The translations under genes were made by a program, and so were the position numbers. Shown one piece after another: positions 29,761-38,615 of a DNA stretch of 64,000 nt. Below the pieces are notes generated by a model. That model had not been told where the DNA came from. It saw only the letters and a program-made list of their open reading frames with translations, and did not search any database. Location of the stretch: assembly GCA_023384135.1 (NCBI GenBank), contig JAHDXS010000001.1, positions 868,001 to 932,000 of the forward strand, given 5' to 3'. Position 1 is the stretch's first letter, and every line of letters begins with the position of its first letter. This stretch comes from Alphaproteobacteria bacterium (GTDB taxonomy: Bacteria > Pseudomonadota > Alphaproteobacteria > Micavibrionales > Micavibrionaceae).

Positions 29761-29777
29761 GCGCAATATTATTGCGC
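29761..29777. promoter_or_regulatory. Palindromic candidate operator in a divergent promoter region
   Basis: GCGCAATA and TATTGCGC form a perfect eight-base inverted repeat around one central T, in the 225-base gap between the minus-strand small-protein pair and the plus-strand gene at 29892. Suits a dimeric repressor; no regulator gene is adjacent. Confidence 0.4.
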
Positions 29778-29891
29778 CATAGACCGCAAGAAGATTGTAC
29801 CCGTATAAAAGCCCGTGCTAAACTAAGCGCAAGCAGTGAAGACGCGGACTGCCGCGCTTTGCAAAAAACGAAATAAAGGGTGTGAGTAAAG

Positions 29892-30674
29892 ATGGATAGC
29901 CGTTCTTCCATCAGGGTTCCGATCATCGCCTCCGAGGCCTTCTACCGGGCCACGGAAGAGATGATGTTCAACGAGACCGCCAACTGGATCAAATACGACC
30001 ACAAATCAATCGGCGCCCTCTCGCAGGCCCTGCGCGATATGGGCCAGACCCGTTTTATCAATATGAACGCCGGAACCGAAGAAGCCCGCGTCTCGCTGGT
30101 GCTCTATGCGGGGGACGGCAACATCGTGAAAATCATGCCGCGCTCCTACACCGGGCCGGACTATCCCCTGCAAATGCCCCCCATTTCCGAGCGCGATGTG
30201 GAGACCGAAGACCGCGCCTACGTGATCCGAACCTACCCTTACCTCACACCGCAAAAGGTGACTCAGGACGACGTGGAATACGTGCGGCGCGTGATCGGCG
30301 CGTTAGGGCTGGATTTCAACCCCGGCGACGACACGCCGCGCAACCTCATGCACCTGCCCGACAAGGAAAGAACCCTGGTCGCCATCGACGCCGACACCTT
30401 CCGGGAAACGCGCGGTGGTCCCAATTACGGCCCCGAACTCGTACAGGCATGGCAGGATTACCTCGCCGAAATCTTCCCGGCTTACAAGGACGGCGCCATC
30501 CCGCGCCAGACGCAGGACACCGACTTCAGATTCAAAATGAACGCGAACCACGAAACGGGCCTCAGCCGCTTCGATCCGCTCTCCGCCAACCCGGCGGTCT
30601 ATGCAACGATGGACCGCGCGACGAAGCCCAAACACTCCTTCTGGGATATCTTCACCAAGCTGGGCCATGACTGA
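29892..30674 (+). CDS. Unrecognised 260-aa protein
   Basis: Soluble protein without signal peptide or membrane segments; starts MDSRSSIRVPIIASEAFYRATEEMM-like, with mixed alpha/beta pattern and several Tyr/Arg-rich turns (RAYVIRTYPYLTPQ). Residues 150-180 (NLMHLPDKERTLVAIDADTFRET) may hold an acidic site but no family was recognised. The next gene, for an exported protein, begins 18 bases after the stop and is probably cotranscribed. Codon use fits the host. Confidence 0.75.
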   Translation: MDSRSSIRVPIIASEAFYRATEEMMFNETANWIKYDHKSIGALSQALRDMGQTRFINMNAGTEEARVSLVLYAGDGNIVKIMPRSYTGPDYPLQMPPISERDVETEDRAYVIRTYPYLTPQKVTQDDVEYVRRVIGALGLDFNPGDDTPRNLMHLPDKERTLVAIDADTFRETRGGPNYGPELVQAWQDYLAEIFPAYKDGAIPRQTQDTDFRFKMNANHETGLSRFDPLSANPAVYATMDRATKPKHSFWDIFTKLGHD

Positions 30675-30692
30675 GGAAGGGAGCACACGAGA

Positions 30693-31493
30693 ATGAACCG
30701 CGAATCCTTCACGAAAATCGCCTCGGCGGTGTCCTTTGCGGCCTTCATCGGAATTGCTGGCGCCAACGAACCTGCCGCCGCGCAGCAAACCTCCGGCGAT
30801 ATGAATCTGTATCTCGAAGACCTCAACAAACGCAAGGTCATAAAGGTCAAGCCCGAAGACGTCAACGCGCAAGACCGCGAGCGCCTGCAAAACCTCCGCA
30901 CCGAATTCCCGAACGTGCAGTTCGTCAAGCTCGGCCACCTCCCGAAATATGTCAGCCTCTCCGCGGACCATGTGACGTTCGACCCCGCGCAGCGCCAGAT
31001 CACCATCACCGCGCTTAGCCTAAAAAATTACCGCGATACCCTGACCGGAATCTATCTAACGCCCTTCACCTCATGGCCTACGCACACGGTCGTGGCGTTT
31101 AACGGCTTCAAGCCGGGAGATGAGGATATCTGCGCCTTCGTGCCCAACAGCGACGTGGCGGAGGCCCGCTCGATCCGCGTCCGGCGCGACTCCGTAGGCC
31201 CGGATTTCAGGGTGGATTGGGACAAGGCCGGGCAGACCCCGCCCTCGGGAACGCGTGAGGAAAACCTCGCCACCCAGCAAACCATAAGACTCTCGAACAC
31301 GCGCCTGCCCACGCACCTGTTCGATGCGCGAAAACTGACCTGCGTAGTGGTGGAGATGCCGGACTCCTCGGCGATGATGCGCCTCTCCGGCGCGCCGGAC
31401 GGCCAGTGGGTCTCCGTGATCAGAAACGGCCAACTCGTGCGCGACCCGGTGCCAAAAGCGGGCAGCGACGCGGGACCGCAGCCGACGCAGTGA
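30693..31493 (+). CDS. Unrecognised exported 266-aa protein
   Basis: An N-terminal signal peptide is likely: basic start, hydrophobic AVSFAAFIGIAGA and a cleavage region at AAAQQ near residue 32. The mature part is beta-rich, with two cysteines (DICAF and LTCVV) that could pair in the periplasm. Family not recognised. It follows the 260-aa protein closely. AGGAAGGGAG lies just before the start region. It ends about 55 bases before a convergent AT-rich gene. Confidence 0.75.
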   Translation: MNRESFTKIASAVSFAAFIGIAGANEPAAAQQTSGDMNLYLEDLNKRKVIKVKPEDVNAQDRERLQNLRTEFPNVQFVKLGHLPKYVSLSADHVTFDPAQRQITITALSLKNYRDTLTGIYLTPFTSWPTHTVVAFNGFKPGDEDICAFVPNSDVAEARSIRVRRDSVGPDFRVDWDKAGQTPPSGTREENLATQQTIRLSNTRLPTHLFDARKLTCVVVEMPDSSAMMRLSGAPDGQWVSVIRNGQLVRDPVPKAGSDAGPQPTQ

Positions 31494-31548
31494 TTCATAA
31501 TTTTTCTTGATATTATTATTCACAAATAGACTTTAGTGCATACTTTAT

Positions 31549-32460
31549 CTATTTAGAATTTTTTGCGGTTTTGGTTTGAATAAGTTTAGTAACTGCGTCA
31601 TTTAAACTTTTCTCATCCTTAAGTGCCTCGGATAATCTTTCAGCTAATTCCGCAAGAACGACACGAACAGCAGTCGCAAGTTCTAAACATTCTTCGTCTG
31701 ATTTAGCGTGTAATCCTTCACTTAATGCACTATGCAAAAGAGTCAGAGGGTTGTGACCATTAAGGAGAAGGCTTTGAGGCAAACTTTTTTTCACATCCTC
31801 AACAGATTTAGTGAACTGCGTCTCTGTTTTGGCTTGTTTTAGTTGGCTAACAAGTTCTTCTGTATCTGGATAAAGCCCGGCAACTTTTATTATCTCATCA
31901 AAAATTCTATGTTTTTGGTTTTCAATTACTCTTCTATAATAAGCAAAAGCACCTATTCCAAGCCCTTGAGATTCCGCTCGCCTACCTTTTAAAAACATTT
32001 CTCGGTCAGGACCAATAATTTTAAAAACTCTAGATGGAGTATGCGGTGCAAAAACAGGGAATTCACCGTATTTATAAGCATACCCATTTTGAGGAGTGTG
32101 CGGCTGACGTGGATGTTTGTTAGGTATTAAAATATAAAGACTATAAGTTTTTTGTGTCTTCTGGCAATTACTACATATGTATTTTACAAAACAGTCTTCT
32201 TTTGCTGGTAATTGATATATCGAGTTATCGTTCTGATGCCTAAATATTCTGATACCATTACATTTATCATCATCACAAAAAATTGCTATATCTGGCATAT
32301 TTAAAATAAAATCACCATTATTAGGATTGTAATATATTAGGTCTGTGATCTTTTTTAAACTGTCTTTAGGTGTTGATTCTAAAAACTCTTTAAAAGTAAT
32401 TTCCTTTTCAGGGGAAGGTTCCTTCTCATTGTTGCTAGCGGGCGTTAGAAGAGTGCTCAT
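31549..32460 (-). CDS. AT-rich protein with zinc-ribbon-like cysteines and helical C-terminus
   Basis: 303 aa. Two CxxxxC/CxxC pairs (CDDDKC near residue 63 and CSNC near residue 95) suggest a zinc ribbon; the second half (GLGIGAFAYYRRVIENQK onward) is helical. This layout recalls DUF4145-like proteins often found in defence or mobile contexts, but I cannot confirm the family. The gene is strikingly richer in A+T than its flanks, as in the 6.6-8.4 kb island, which suggests recent acquisition. It sits between the exported protein and lpdA, on the lpdA strand, but is unlikely to be functionally linked to it. Confidence 0.75.
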   Translation of the reverse strand: MSTLLTPASNNEKEPSPEKEITFKEFLESTPKDSLKKITDLIYYNPNNGDFILNMPDIAIFCDDDKCNGIRIFRHQNDNSIYQLPAKEDCFVKYICSNCQKTQKTYSLYILIPNKHPRQPHTPQNGYAYKYGEFPVFAPHTPSRVFKIIGPDREMFLKGRRAESQGLGIGAFAYYRRVIENQKHRIFDEIIKVAGLYPDTEELVSQLKQAKTETQFTKSVEDVKKSLPQSLLLNGHNPLTLLHSALSEGLHAKSDEECLELATAVRVVLAELAERLSEALKDEKSLNDAVTKLIQTKTAKNSK

Positions 32461-32508
32461 TTTATATAACTTAAGTAATTTCGATAATTTAATCTATCCT
32501 TATAGAGT

Positions 32509-33900
32509 CTAAATATGTATCGGCCGCTTATGCACCGCCAGCGCCGCCTCTTTCACGACCTCGCTCAGCGTCGGGTGCGAATGGGAGGTCCGCGCGATAT
32601 CTTCCGCGGTGCCTTGGAATTCCATGACGCTGACGACCTCCGCCATCAGCTCGCCGACATTCGGCCCGATCATATGCGCGCCCAGAACGCGGTCGGTCTT
32701 GGCGCATGAAAGGATCTTCACGAACCCATCCAGCACGCCCATCGCCCGCGCGCGCCCGTTCGCCATGAAGGGGAACTTCCCGGAATTATACTCAACGCCC
32801 GCCTCTTTAAGCTGCTCCTCGGTCTTGCCGACATTGGCAATCTCCGGCCACGTATAAACGACACCCGGAATGAGGTTGTAGTCGATATGCCCGCTCTGCC
32901 CGGCCAGAATTTCGGCGAGAATCACGCCCTCGTCCTCCGCCTTGTGCGCCAGCATCGGCCCGGCGATGACATCGCCGATGGCAAAAATACCCTCGACATT
33001 CGTCTCGAAATGCTCGTCCACGGCGATGCGTCCGCGCTCATCGCGCTTCACGCCGACCGCATCCAGCCCCAGCCCGTCCGTATACGCCTTGCGCCCGATG
33101 GCCATCAAAACGACTTCGGCGGAAAGCGTCTCCGCCTTACCGCCCGCTGCGGGCTCAACCGTCAGATCGACGCCTTTCTTAGACGTCTTCGCGCCCGTCA
33201 CCTTGCTGGACAGCTTGAACTCGATGCCCTGCTTCTTGAAGATCTTGAGCGCCTCCTTGCGGATCTCCCCGTCCATGCCCGGCAGGATATTATCGAGATA
33301 TTCGACCACCGTAACCGAAGCGCCGAGGCGGCGCCAGACGGTGCCCAACTCCAGACCGATCACGCCGCCGCCGATGACGATCATCGATTTCGGAACGGAT
33401 GGAAGCTCCAGCGCCCCGGTGGAGGAAACGATCTGTTTCTCGTCGATTTCAATCCCCGGCAGGGTGATAATGTCCGACCCCGTGGCGATGATGATATATT
33501 GCGCATCGTAAACATCCTTGCCCACGCGCACCTTGCCGACGGCGGCGATTTCGCCCGTACCCTCGATGCGGGTAATTTTGTTTTTCTTGAACAGGAAGTC
33601 GATGCCCTTGACGTTTGAGTCGACCACGCCGTCCTTGAATTTCATCATGGTTTTGAGGTCCAGCTCGACCTTGCCCGTCTTGATCCCGATATCGGAGAAA
33701 TGCTTCGCCGCGTCCTCAAACTTTTCCGAGGAATGAAGCATCGCCTTGGAGGGGATGCAGCCGACATTCAAACACGTTCCGCCCAGCGTCTTGCGCTTTT
33801 CCACGCACGCCACCTTCATGCCCAGCTGCGCCGCGCGGATCGCCGCAACATAACCGCCCGGCCCCGCGCCGATCACGATGACATCGAATGAATTGGACAT
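32509..33900 (-). CDS. lpdA: Dihydrolipoyl dehydrogenase (E3)
   Basis: 463-aa flavoprotein that reoxidises lipoyl groups of 2-oxoglutarate (and pyruvate) dehydrogenase. The FAD motif IGAGPGGYVAA, the redox-active cysteines Cys43 and Cys48 (GGTCLNVGCIPSK), the NAD motif IGGGVIGLELG and the C-terminal HSHPTLSE catalytic histidine are intact. In many alphaproteobacteria lpd follows sucB; here it is about 6 kb downstream of sucB with accessory genes between. Which complex it serves cannot be told from sequence. Confidence 0.96.
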   Translation of the reverse strand: MSNSFDVIVIGAGPGGYVAAIRAAQLGMKVACVEKRKTLGGTCLNVGCIPSKAMLHSSEKFEDAAKHFSDIGIKTGKVELDLKTMMKFKDGVVDSNVKGIDFLFKKNKITRIEGTGEIAAVGKVRVGKDVYDAQYIIIATGSDIITLPGIEIDEKQIVSSTGALELPSVPKSMIVIGGGVIGLELGTVWRRLGASVTVVEYLDNILPGMDGEIRKEALKIFKKQGIEFKLSSKVTGAKTSKKGVDLTVEPAAGGKAETLSAEVVLMAIGRKAYTDGLGLDAVGVKRDERGRIAVDEHFETNVEGIFAIGDVIAGPMLAHKAEDEGVILAEILAGQSGHIDYNLIPGVVYTWPEIANVGKTEEQLKEAGVEYNSGKFPFMANGRARAMGVLDGFVKILSCAKTDRVLGAHMIGPNVGELMAEVVSVMEFQGTAEDIARTSHSHPTLSEVVKEAALAVHKRPIHI

Positions 33901-34011
33901 GAACTTCCCTCCAGAAAATGCGTGTAAATCCGTGCCCGTGTTATAGAACAGGACGGGTTGAATGAAAAGCCCGCATCAGTTGAAAATGAGCAAAATTATG
34001 TAAATTATAGA

Positions 34012-34593
34012 TCAGACTTCAGGGTCGGGCGAAGCCATGCGTTCCCGGTCCTCGTTCCCCCGCGTAAGGATAATGATCATCCTCTGCTGCTCGCCCATGG
34101 CGTTGTCGATGCCCCGGTAAATCTGGAAAAAGAAATCATCCGGCCCGTCCGCAAGCCCGCGCAGCTTCTCCCGGAAGAAATCCACGCTCCAGCGCCGCTC
34201 GACCTCATCAAGGGCGTGTTCATCAACCTCCAGCTTGTCCAACTCAGACGGCGGCAACGTCTCCGCATAATCAAGGTACCCGCAAACATAGTCCGCCGCG
34301 CTGACGGAAACTTTTTGCTGATTGACGGTGAAGTCAATCGCCGGATTCTCGCGCGGTCCGCTCAAGGCGATATAAAGCATCTTCTTCTCCCCCGGATCGG
34401 AGCCCGTGGCTTCGCCCCTGAAAGCGGAGGGAAGGTTGATGACATGGGTGTCGGTATCGGGAACGTCGGCGTCGTCATAAAGCAAAATCGCCGAGCCGCC
34501 GCCATTGCCGAAATCGACACGGTCATGCGTCGTAAACGGCGAATGCCGGAACGTCTTTTTGTCGAATATGATTTTGGTGATGTCATGAGTCAT
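34012..34593 (-). CDS. Unrecognised 193-aa protein
   Basis: Acidic soluble protein starting MTHDITKIIFDKKTF. Contains a pattern of short beta strands (GGSAILLYDDADVPDTDTHVINLP) followed by helices; no signal peptide or membrane segment, no known motif. It begins three bases after the stop of the 941-aa gene, so the two are one unit and probably act together. Ends about 110 bases before lpdA. Confidence 0.72.
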   Translation of the reverse strand: MTHDITKIIFDKKTFRHSPFTTHDRVDFGNGGGSAILLYDDADVPDTDTHVINLPSAFRGEATGSDPGEKKMLYIALSGPRENPAIDFTVNQQKVSVSAADYVCGYLDYAETLPPSELDKLEVDEHALDEVERRWSVDFFREKLRGLADGPDDFFFQIYRGIDNAMGEQQRMIIILTRGNEDRERMASPDPEV

Positions 34594-34596
34594 AAA

Positions 34597-37422
34597 TCAC
34601 CCCACCACCGGGTCCGGCCCGATCTTTTCTTGCTTGTTGGCCAAGGGCACAACCCCCCCGCGCCTGTAGGCGTCGGTGATGGTCACCTCCGGCGGCTCAT
34701 AATCACGGTCATCGTGCATGAACCAGTTATAATAGTCGTGCTTGCTCGGCTCGAAGGGGAACTGCGTATCCTGAGGGCGCGGCACATCGTAATAGAGCAA
34801 CGGCTTGCCCGTGATCCGCGCGCCGATCGCCATCATCTCCTCGATCGTCTCGCACTCGTAAATCTGATCCGTATCCCCGCGCACCCGCAAAATATCCATC
34901 AACGCGTCATGCGGAGCAATCAGCCCGTCAACGGTCGGACGCGGGCGGTTCTGGATGATCATATGCACGTTCTCCATGCCCGGCACCCCGGCCTCCCGCA
35001 GCGCGAGAACCCCCGCGATCTCCTGCAATCCGCCGATCCCGTTCGCCTGCGCGACGACGATCTTGATCTGGTCGGGATCGCGGGCCAGCTTGTCGAGTTC
35101 AAGCAGTTGCTCGATCCGCACGAAAATATCCGGCGCCACGACCGCATGCCCGTCGCCCATGTATGTCCGCATCTCCTTGATCGGCCAGCCCTCGGTCTTC
35201 ATCGCGAACGGATCCTGCACCCCCTGCACGGTGACGTCGAACCCCTCGCGGATCAGCTGCAACCCGCCGAAAACATGCCAGCCCATCGGGTTCTGCTCGC
35301 CCATCCCGCTCATCAGACCGTAACCGTTCAGCCCCCAGTTCACGGCGGCGGCATAGGCGTCCTCGTTGTCGTACGGATTGGCCGAACTCGCGGACAAAAG
35401 GAACGTCACCATGGGATGACGGCTGGGCGGCAGAGGTTTATAAGGGTTGGTCTCGAACTCGCTCTGCGCGACATGCTGCACGGTCTGGCGCTTGATGAAC
35501 CGCGCCGCGCTGTCGATCTTGTGCGCCCGGTTATAAAGATAATGCGGATCCTGCGTCACCATCGCCGCGCGCTTTAGGTGATCGAAAATCTGCTCCACAT
35601 CCGGACGAACTTCGGGATCTTTACCGAAAAGAACCATCGGGTTGCCGTTGACGTGCGGATCGCGCAGTTGCTTGGCCACATAAAGGCTGGCGGGCAGAAA
35701 CACCCGCGACATCCAGAAATTCTCGCCCTTGCCAAGCGGTCCGTCGGCGAACAAAAACGCCTTGCCATTGCGCATCACCCGGCGCACCTCGTCAAAACTC
35801 GACACGGGCTTCCTGAGCGGTTTAACCCTCAGATCCTCCCCGGCGAATAGCTCGGGCAACGGGCTGTCCTCGGGCAGAGGCCACGCCGAAACGACCTCCA
35901 TGTTGCGGATCGCGTCGAACGACTTCTTGAGATCGAACGGCTGGCTCGGCACATGCCCCGCCCGCGCCATCAGGTTGAGCGCCCCGGCAATCGCCAGCCC
36001 TTCGGTCATCCACTTGTCGTCGTCCTCGGCCAGCTCGGCGACCGTCTTGGAGAATCCTTCGGGCTTTTGAAAATGCCGCTGGGTCTTGTGCGGGTGGTAA
36101 TGCGGGCGCGGATCGAAAACCAGTTCCATCTTCGCCTTGTTCTTGAAGGCATAATAGACGGGGTTGTTCAGATCGTCCTGCGCTAATGGCGCGACGAGGA
36201 TCAGGCAGTTCTCGGTCAGCCGCAGGTCGGGAAATCCGCCCAGTTCTGAATAGGCCCGCCGCAACTTGCCGTAACCGTCTTCCTTCGACCCCTGACGCTG
36301 CGCCACCGGCTTGGTCTCCGAACCCGGAAACTCGGCAAAAGGATGCGTCAGATGCTGAACCGGAAGCATGGTTTTAGTGCCGCGAATCCGCTCGTCGGCA
36401 AGACTTTCCCCGCCGTCAGCCACCATGATAAACGCAGTTTGGCGCGTCAAACCCATCTTGGCCAGATTTTCGTCCAAAGAGGGGTCGGCCAGCTTGTCGC
36501 GCAACGTGGTTTTAAGTTTGTCCAGCGCGTTGCCCCCAAAGCTCCACTTCCATTCCGGCGCGTGCTCGCTATGCCCCAGGAGTTCGTTGGCATGACGGAC
36601 CTGCAGATCGAAACGCTGGCGGTCCAGCGTATTGCGGATATCGTCTTCCTTCTCCTCGCTGCTGGTCTCGAAGAACATATGCCCGTAAAGTGGACGCAAG
36701 CTCGGCAGGCGCCGCTCCACATCGTATCCAAGCGCCTTGACCCGCGCGATCCCCGACTTGGGTACCTCGTTGACATTCAGCCGCGCGTGCAAACCGCGCT
36801 TGGCCATCTCCTGATTCAGCCATTGCACACCCTCGGCGTAATGCAGCCCGATCATTTCCAGGAACGGCTCGAACCGATCGGTGGAATTGTCGATAAAGAT
36901 CGCACGCTGCGTCGTCTCGCGACCCTCAAGAACGCGTCGAAGCGCCATCACCGTTTGAGCCAGTGAAACAACATCCCCCCGCTCATGCAAATAGAGATTC
37001 TCGGAGCGTTCCATCAGCCCCATGAAATGCCGCGTATTGCGGAAATGCGGGTCGGCCCCGGCCACGGCAACATTATGGATAGAGGAATAAGAACAGCCGC
37101 GGATCAAAGACTCACCCGCGCGGAACAGGTTAGTATGAAGCGGGTGCACCGACGTATCCGCCTCCCGCAGCACAGGCCCCATCCCGCGCTCGGTATCCTG
37201 CGGGGTGATGTAATACATATGCGGCTTGGAATCGAGGTTGCGCTCGTAGGCCTTATCGTACTCATCGGGATAAAACGCATGAATCTGTTTGATCCAGAGC
37301 GCGTCGAGAGGATTATCGGGATCGAGATAGAGCTTCTTGCCGGTCAGGATCGAATCGAGCCTGTATTCGACATCATGCAGCGCATCCAGAACTCTTCCGA
37401 AATTATCCGCAGATTCACCCAT
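34597..37422 (-). CDS. 941-aa protein with divergent LOG-like Rossmann domain(s)
   Basis: The C-terminal half (residues about 680-880) resembles LOG/SLOG proteins: a first strand and loop FLLSASSANPYD, then GLNGYGLMSGMGE, which matches the GGxxGLMG part of LOG, and NGIGGLQEIAGVL, which matches PGGxGTLDEL. The N-terminal half has a similar but weaker pattern (VAVAGADPHF, then GDVVSLAQTVMALR), suggesting a duplicated, decayed domain. No membrane segments. Linked to the 193-aa gene. The window also has a standard LOG protein at 5626-6582. SLOG domains usually bind nucleotides or related ligands; function here is unknown. Confidence 0.78.
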   Translation of the reverse strand: MGESADNFGRVLDALHDVEYRLDSILTGKKLYLDPDNPLDALWIKQIHAFYPDEYDKAYERNLDSKPHMYYITPQDTERGMGPVLREADTSVHPLHTNLFRAGESLIRGCSYSSIHNVAVAGADPHFRNTRHFMGLMERSENLYLHERGDVVSLAQTVMALRRVLEGRETTQRAIFIDNSTDRFEPFLEMIGLHYAEGVQWLNQEMAKRGLHARLNVNEVPKSGIARVKALGYDVERRLPSLRPLYGHMFFETSSEEKEDDIRNTLDRQRFDLQVRHANELLGHSEHAPEWKWSFGGNALDKLKTTLRDKLADPSLDENLAKMGLTRQTAFIMVADGGESLADERIRGTKTMLPVQHLTHPFAEFPGSETKPVAQRQGSKEDGYGKLRRAYSELGGFPDLRLTENCLILVAPLAQDDLNNPVYYAFKNKAKMELVFDPRPHYHPHKTQRHFQKPEGFSKTVAELAEDDDKWMTEGLAIAGALNLMARAGHVPSQPFDLKKSFDAIRNMEVVSAWPLPEDSPLPELFAGEDLRVKPLRKPVSSFDEVRRVMRNGKAFLFADGPLGKGENFWMSRVFLPASLYVAKQLRDPHVNGNPMVLFGKDPEVRPDVEQIFDHLKRAAMVTQDPHYLYNRAHKIDSAARFIKRQTVQHVAQSEFETNPYKPLPPSRHPMVTFLLSASSANPYDNEDAYAAAVNWGLNGYGLMSGMGEQNPMGWHVFGGLQLIREGFDVTVQGVQDPFAMKTEGWPIKEMRTYMGDGHAVVAPDIFVRIEQLLELDKLARDPDQIKIVVAQANGIGGLQEIAGVLALREAGVPGMENVHMIIQNRPRPTVDGLIAPHDALMDILRVRGDTDQIYECETIEEMMAIGARITGKPLLYYDVPRPQDTQFPFEPSKHDYYNWFMHDDRDYEPPEVTITDAYRRGGVVPLANKQEKIGPDPVVG

Positions 37423-37610
37423 CTAAACCGCACATACGCTTGTATTTTTTCGTTGCGCCTATCCATAACATATTCGGGCAAAACGGGCAAACTTTTCGCC
37501 GCCTCGCAAACGCCCCGACCCGCCTTTAGAATACGCAAAACCCGTAAAATAACGGTTTATTTTCAAAGCGCTAGACTGTATCGTAAAGCGGCGAAACCCT
37601 CAAAACCGGC

Positions 37611-38615
37611 ATGAACCGGCCCGGAAATCATAAAAACGCCATGCCCGCCACCCCGCTTGAATTGATGGAAAAAGCCCTTGAGGTCGAGGCCAGAAGCCTG
37701 CACACGGTGCACAAGGTCGGCGCACTTTTGCGCGGGCAGGACACGGCGAAATCCAACTTCGAGATCGGCCACCCGAATTTCTGGCCGCCCGCTCTGGCTG
37801 GGAAATTTTCGGCCTCTGAAAAGCTGGGCAACGCCAGCACGACCGTCCACGCCGAGATCGCCGTGCTGCTCAACGCCCCCGGCACCGAAGGCGCGGAGCT
37901 GTACATCACCGACCTGCCCTGCCCCAACTGCGCCAAATCCATCGCCGAGGCACGCATCGGCAAAGTCTATATTGACTCCCACGCCCACCACACCCCCCTC
38001 GGGCAAAAAATGGAGGCGTATTACAACAAAATCTCCCGCCCGCTGCTGGAGTTTGCGGGGGTAAACATCTACGAAATCGACCGCGCGGCCCGCACCGTGA
38101 CACCGCTGGCGGAAATCTCGCAGGGCGCGGTCATCCCGGTCGAAAAACCCGTGGAGATGAGCCTTCTGGATAAATCGGAAATGAACCCCGCCGCCTTCGC
38201 CCGCATGGCCGAACGCGCCCGCTCCCGCTTGGGGCCGAAGGAACCGTTTGTGGCCTGCTACGCCCGCACGCGCCTTGGCTCTTACACGGCCCTGCTGGTC
38301 CGCCCGCATCTCGCCATCGGGCTCGACGAGGACCGCACCGCGCAGCTCGCGCCCCTGCTGGAAAAATACAGCCTGACGCTCCAGCCCATCGACCGCGCCC
38401 TCATCACCGCCGCGCGTTACGGGCTGAAGATCGACCCTGCTTACCTCTACAGCGCCCACGTGCCCACGGCCCGCGAATTCGTGAACCTCGTCGGCGCGGG
38501 CTATACGCAGATCATGATCGGCGACAGCGCCACCTCCCGCGACGAATGGGGCCTCCAGGCCCTCGGCCAGCTTGAAAACCGGGGGATTTTGACGGTGATG
38601 CCGCTCAGACCATGA
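37611..38615 (+). CDS. Cytidine/deoxycytidylate deaminase-type zinc protein
   Basis: 334 aa. Zinc and proton-shuttle residues are His80 and Glu82 (HAEIAVL) and Cys104 and Cys107 (PCPNCAK), the standard deaminase set. The family core is residues about 15-150; the remaining 180 residues are unrecognised. The ATG at 37641 is a possible alternative start. Its stop overlaps the start of the Sel1-repeat gene by four bases (ATGA), so translation is coupled. Substrate (nucleotide, tRNA or other) cannot be told from the motifs. Confidence 0.85.
   Translation: MNRPGNHKNAMPATPLELMEKALEVEARSLHTVHKVGALLRGQDTAKSNFEIGHPNFWPPALAGKFSASEKLGNASTTVHAEIAVLLNAPGTEGAELYITDLPCPNCAKSIAEARIGKVYIDSHAHHTPLGQKMEAYYNKISRPLLEFAGVNIYEIDRAARTVTPLAEISQGAVIPVEKPVEMSLLDKSEMNPAAFARMAERARSRLGPKEPFVACYARTRLGSYTALLVRPHLAIGLDEDRTAQLAPLLEKYSLTLQPIDRALITAARYGLKIDPAYLYSAHVPTAREFVNLVGAGYTQIMIGDSATSRDEWGLQALGQLENRGILTVMPLRP

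Noticed and set aside
33958..35577. Plus-strand frame of 539 codons opposite the 941-aa gene
   Set aside because: Composition typical of antisense frames in G+C-rich DNA; the minus-strand gene has a coherent protein and operon partner.
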